From assembly GCA_964631175.1 (NCBI GenBank), contig CAZVWH010000104.1, positions 1 to 9,391 of the forward strand: 9,391 nt of DNA, given 5' to 3'. Source of the DNA: CAZVWH01 sp964631175. Its GTDB lineage: Bacteria > Planctomycetota > Phycisphaerae > Sedimentisphaerales > Anaerobacaceae. This document shows positions 8,132 to 9,391 of the stretch, piece after piece. The notes under the pieces were generated by a model, which was not told the origin of the DNA, made no database searches, and saw only the letters and a program-made list of their open reading frames with translations. The translations under genes were made by a program, and so were the position numbers. Position 1 is the stretch's first letter; every line of letters begins with the position of its first letter.

Positions 8132-8149
8132 AGCCTTCAAGAGAAGGCT
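8132..8149 (+). terminator. Stem-loop after the operon, no T-run
   Basis: AGCCTTC (8132-8138), loop AAGA, GAAGGCT (8143-8149) form a perfect 7-bp stem 20 bases after the last stop codon. No T-run follows, so it may be an mRNA 3'-end stabiliser or a Rho-related site and not an intrinsic terminator. Confidence 0.35.
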
Positions 8150-8192
8150 GAGTAAATTGGATGCAGGTTGTGAAAAATGCCAGGTTAGTATA

Positions 8193-8423
8193 ATGATGAT
8201 GACGGAATCTGCCCACAAAACCGGCAATTCAAAACTAACATCTGATAGCCAAGCAATGAAGACTTAGTCACCTGTATATATCGGCGCTTCCATACTGGGG
8301 GTCATAAATACACCGATTGTGATTCTTTTCGCCAGACAACTTAATATCGTCAATAATCCTTATGTCAGCAAAGTCAATTCCAAATCTGTTCCAACTTATC
8401 AGTCACTTGTTATTCACCTGTAA
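8193..8423 (+). pseudogene. Remnant of a WecA/MraY-family sugar-phosphate transferase (N-terminal part)
   Basis: A frame beginning at a triple ATG (8193) meets TAG at 8265-8267 and is then open for 51 codons to TAA at 8421-8423. The second part resembles the N-terminus of polyprenyl-phosphate sugar-1-phosphate transferases (glycosyltransferase family 4, PF00953). A first membrane helix runs into Thr-Pro (8310-8315); then come LNIVNNP, in place of the usual LG(I/L)VDxP, and KVNSKSVP, in place of KVHxxPxP. In intact enzymes a GGxA(I/F) helix would follow. Here it reads YQSLVIHL and stops. Such an enzyme starts the lipid-linked repeat unit, so it would fit this locus. The TAG, the lack of a good start and the early end argue for decay. 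Similarity was judged by eye only. Confidence 0.4.
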
Positions 8424-8492
8424 ACCACATTTTGACGCAAAAAGGTAGCTGTAACTACCCCAAGAAACATGACTTATGCTGCGACGCCCGAA

Positions 8493-8534
8493 TTCCCAAG
8501 CTGGACGTCGTGGGTTCGAATCCCATCGCCCGCT
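8493..8534 (+). other. 3' half of a tRNA-Gly(CCC) gene, probable attachment-site scar
   Basis: The bases read as anticodon loop TTCCCAA (8493-8499, anticodon CCC), 3' anticodon stem GCTGG (8500-8504), a 5-base variable loop, T-stem GTGGG (8510-8514), T-loop TTCGAAT (8515-8521), CCCAT (8522-8526), acceptor strand CGCCCGC (8527-8533) and discriminator T. No matching 5' half (acceptor GCGGGCG, D-arm) precedes it, and the bases before the loop do not pair with GCTGG. This is what integration into a tRNA gene leaves at the far end of an element. The recombinase gene 130 bp away supports this reading. It is not a functional tRNA. Confidence 0.7.
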
Positions 8535-8661
8535 TTTTTCGTATGTTTATTGTTTGTAAAGATTTGTGACGAATCCGATCCCACCTTTTTCCCTTGACGC
8601 CAGATAGCTGCACCACAATATATTGTGGTGTGGTTCAGTAGTGGGTCAGTCAGATTATATC
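8535..8661. other. Non-coding stretch between tRNA scar and integrase
   Basis: Apart from a T6 run directly after the tRNA fragment and the palindrome at 8611-8630, I see no gene or further motif here. A minus-strand frame across it is an artefact of the tRNA sequence. Confidence 0.5.
8611..8630. repeat. Perfect 20-bp palindrome
   Basis: CACCACAATATATTGTGGTG equals its own reverse complement with no spacer. It lies between the tRNA fragment and the end of the recombinase gene. A protein-binding site (operator or recombinase-accessory site) is possible; no T-run on either side suggests a terminator. Confidence 0.75.
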
Positions 8662-8991
8662 TCATGCTCGTGTCACCGCCTCCACGGCCTTGCGGGCATC
8701 TTCAATAAATCTCGGATGAACCCTCAGGTAGTACTGGCGCGTGGTGCGAATATCACTGTGACCTGCTAGCTCCTGAACAATGTGCATAGGTAATACTGCC
8801 GCCATATTCGTGCAGTAACTTTTCCGCAGGTCCCGCAAACTACATTGCGGTAGACCTACCTTGACACGAATAGCTTGGAAATCACGCCAGACGTTCTGCT
8901 TTTTCATCCTATAACCTCGGGCGGGGTCCTTTGTATTCACAAATACATATACCTGACCTTCCTTAGCCACACTATGTAGGTCGGTTAGCAT
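8662..8991 (-). CDS. Tyrosine recombinase/integrase, C-terminal part of a frameshifted gene
   Basis: This frame encodes the last 109 residues of a phage-type integrase (catalytic domain of the lambda integrase/XerD family). It shows SLRDLRKS (51-58), matching the HxxR box with Arg56 but with Arg53 where His is usual, and AGHSDIRTTRQYY (76-88) with His78 and the likely nucleophile Tyr87. The ATG at 8989-8991 is internal, not a true start. In the upstream frame the protein breaks off at the matching point, and joining the two gives a continuous catalytic domain. Product activity is doubtful unless the shift is a sequencing error. The enzyme would integrate or excise mobile DNA, here probably at tRNA-Gly. 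Confidence 0.75.
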   Translation of the reverse strand: MLTDLHSVAKEGQVYVFVNTKDPARGYRMKKQNVWRDFQAIRVKVGLPQCSLRDLRKSYCTNMAAVLPMHIVQELAGHSDIRTTRQYYLRVHPRFIEDARKAVEAVTRA

Positions 8992-8993
8992 AG

Positions 8994-9341
8994 TCAGAAC
9001 TCCCCTGGATAAGGGGGCAGCACCCGCATGTCTTTATTCTTGGGTGTCCACCCTGCTTTGCCAACCCCAGGCCGTTTGCGAACAACTCTGAGCCTTTCCT
9101 TCTCGAAATCGATATCCAACCAGGTTAAATTCAGGATTTCGCCCCGACTCAGCCCGCAACAATACGCTAAGACAATGATTCCTCGCCATTGAAGTGAACG
9201 GCACGCCTGAATTAATTGGCGGTACTGCGTTGGATTAACATATTGCCACTCTGCTTGTCCAACTTTCTCCTCTCGAATGCCCAGAAAAGGATTTCTGCAA
9301 ATCAAGTCGCAGTCCACTGCCTCGCGGAAAATCCGGCTCAT
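8994..9341 (-). CDS. Tyrosine recombinase/integrase, upstream part of a frameshifted gene
   Basis: This 115-codon piece covers the end of the core-binding domain (SRIFREAVDCDLICRNPF) and the start of the catalytic domain. The box-I region reads CCGLSRGEILNLTW (61-74); the usual catalytic Arg directly after Gly-Leu is Ser65 here, with Arg66 next to it. A Lys-containing turn (KNKDMRVLP) precedes the break. The frame changes at the G5 run 9013-9017, and a one-base gain there would continue it as PLSRGVLTMLTDLHSV into the downstream piece. Upstream of the ATG the same frame meets a TGA 27 bases further, so the missing N-terminal DNA-binding domain is either in another frame, beyond the window, or lost. 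It ends 2 bases before the next fragment's ATG. Confidence 0.7.
   Translation of the reverse strand: MSRIFREAVDCDLICRNPFLGIREEKVGQAEWQYVNPTQYRQLIQACRSLQWRGIIVLAYCCGLSRGEILNLTWLDIDFEKERLRVVRKRPGVGKAGWTPKNKDMRVLPPYPGEF
9013..9017. other. Frameshift point of the integrase
   Basis: The run of five G (five C on the coding strand) is the place where the two integrase reading frames can be joined by adding one base. Six C would restore RVLPPLSRGVLTMLTDLHS. A homopolymer contraction or a sequencing error would explain it. Confidence 0.55.
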
Positions 9342-9391
9342 ATCTTGTGAAGCGTAACTCGTATCTCACTTCACGAAATATACCTTACGAT

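Noticed and set aside
8444..8459. Small inverted repeat GGTAG/CTACC
   Set aside because: A 5-bp stem is expected by chance in a window of this size.
8474..8665. 63-codon minus-strand frame containing GDGIRTHD
   Set aside because: This is the familiar spurious translation of the antisense of a tRNA T-arm and not a protein.
1..9391. CRISPR array, intact rRNA or insertion sequence
   Set aside because: No regular direct repeats, rRNA motifs or transposase frames were seen on either strand.

Overview
The window carries an exopolysaccharide assembly locus read on the + strand, followed by a scarred stretch with a tRNA fragment and a broken integrase. Moderate GC, double-membrane export proteins (two lipobox signal peptides, a Wza-type export lipoprotein) and a fused O-antigen-ligase/TPR protein all point to a Gram-negative-type bacterium. 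The style of the co-polymerase/kinase and ligase, and a secreted protein with a Gly-rich tail, remind me of Planctomycetota (Phycisphaerae-like). That assignment is an impression and is not proven by anything in the window.

Layout. Positions 1-599 (- strand) hold the 5' part of an unrecognised lipoprotein gene that runs off the left edge. A 244-bp divergent spacer follows. Then four + strand genes lie in a probable operon: an unrecognised secreted protein (844-1980), a Wza/OtnA-type polysaccharide export lipoprotein (about 2080-2922), a Wzc-type chain-length regulator fused to a BY-kinase domain (2951-5464), and a polytopic Wzy/WaaL-type polymerase or ligase with a C-terminal TPR region (5586-8111). 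Together these would polymerise or ligate lipid-linked glycan in the inner membrane, set chain length through phosphorylation of the Tyr-rich kinase tail, and export the product through the outer-membrane protein.

After the operon, 8112-8661 has no intact gene. It holds a stem-loop, a short degenerate reading frame that looks like the N-terminus of a WecA/MraY-family sugar-phosphate transferase, the 3' half of a tRNA-Gly(CCC) gene (8493-8534) that is a likely integration scar, and a perfect 20-bp palindrome (8611-8630). From 8662 to the right edge, on the - strand, is a tyrosine recombinase split by a frameshift at a G5 run and probably truncated at its N-terminus.

The points most worth a second look are: an extra basic segment of about 106 residues, carrying a perfect 10-bp hairpin, inside the kinase linker; the transferase remnant; and the polarity of the tRNA fragment, which suggests that the polysaccharide side, not only the integrase side, may belong to an integrated element. 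I see no convincing entirely new system.
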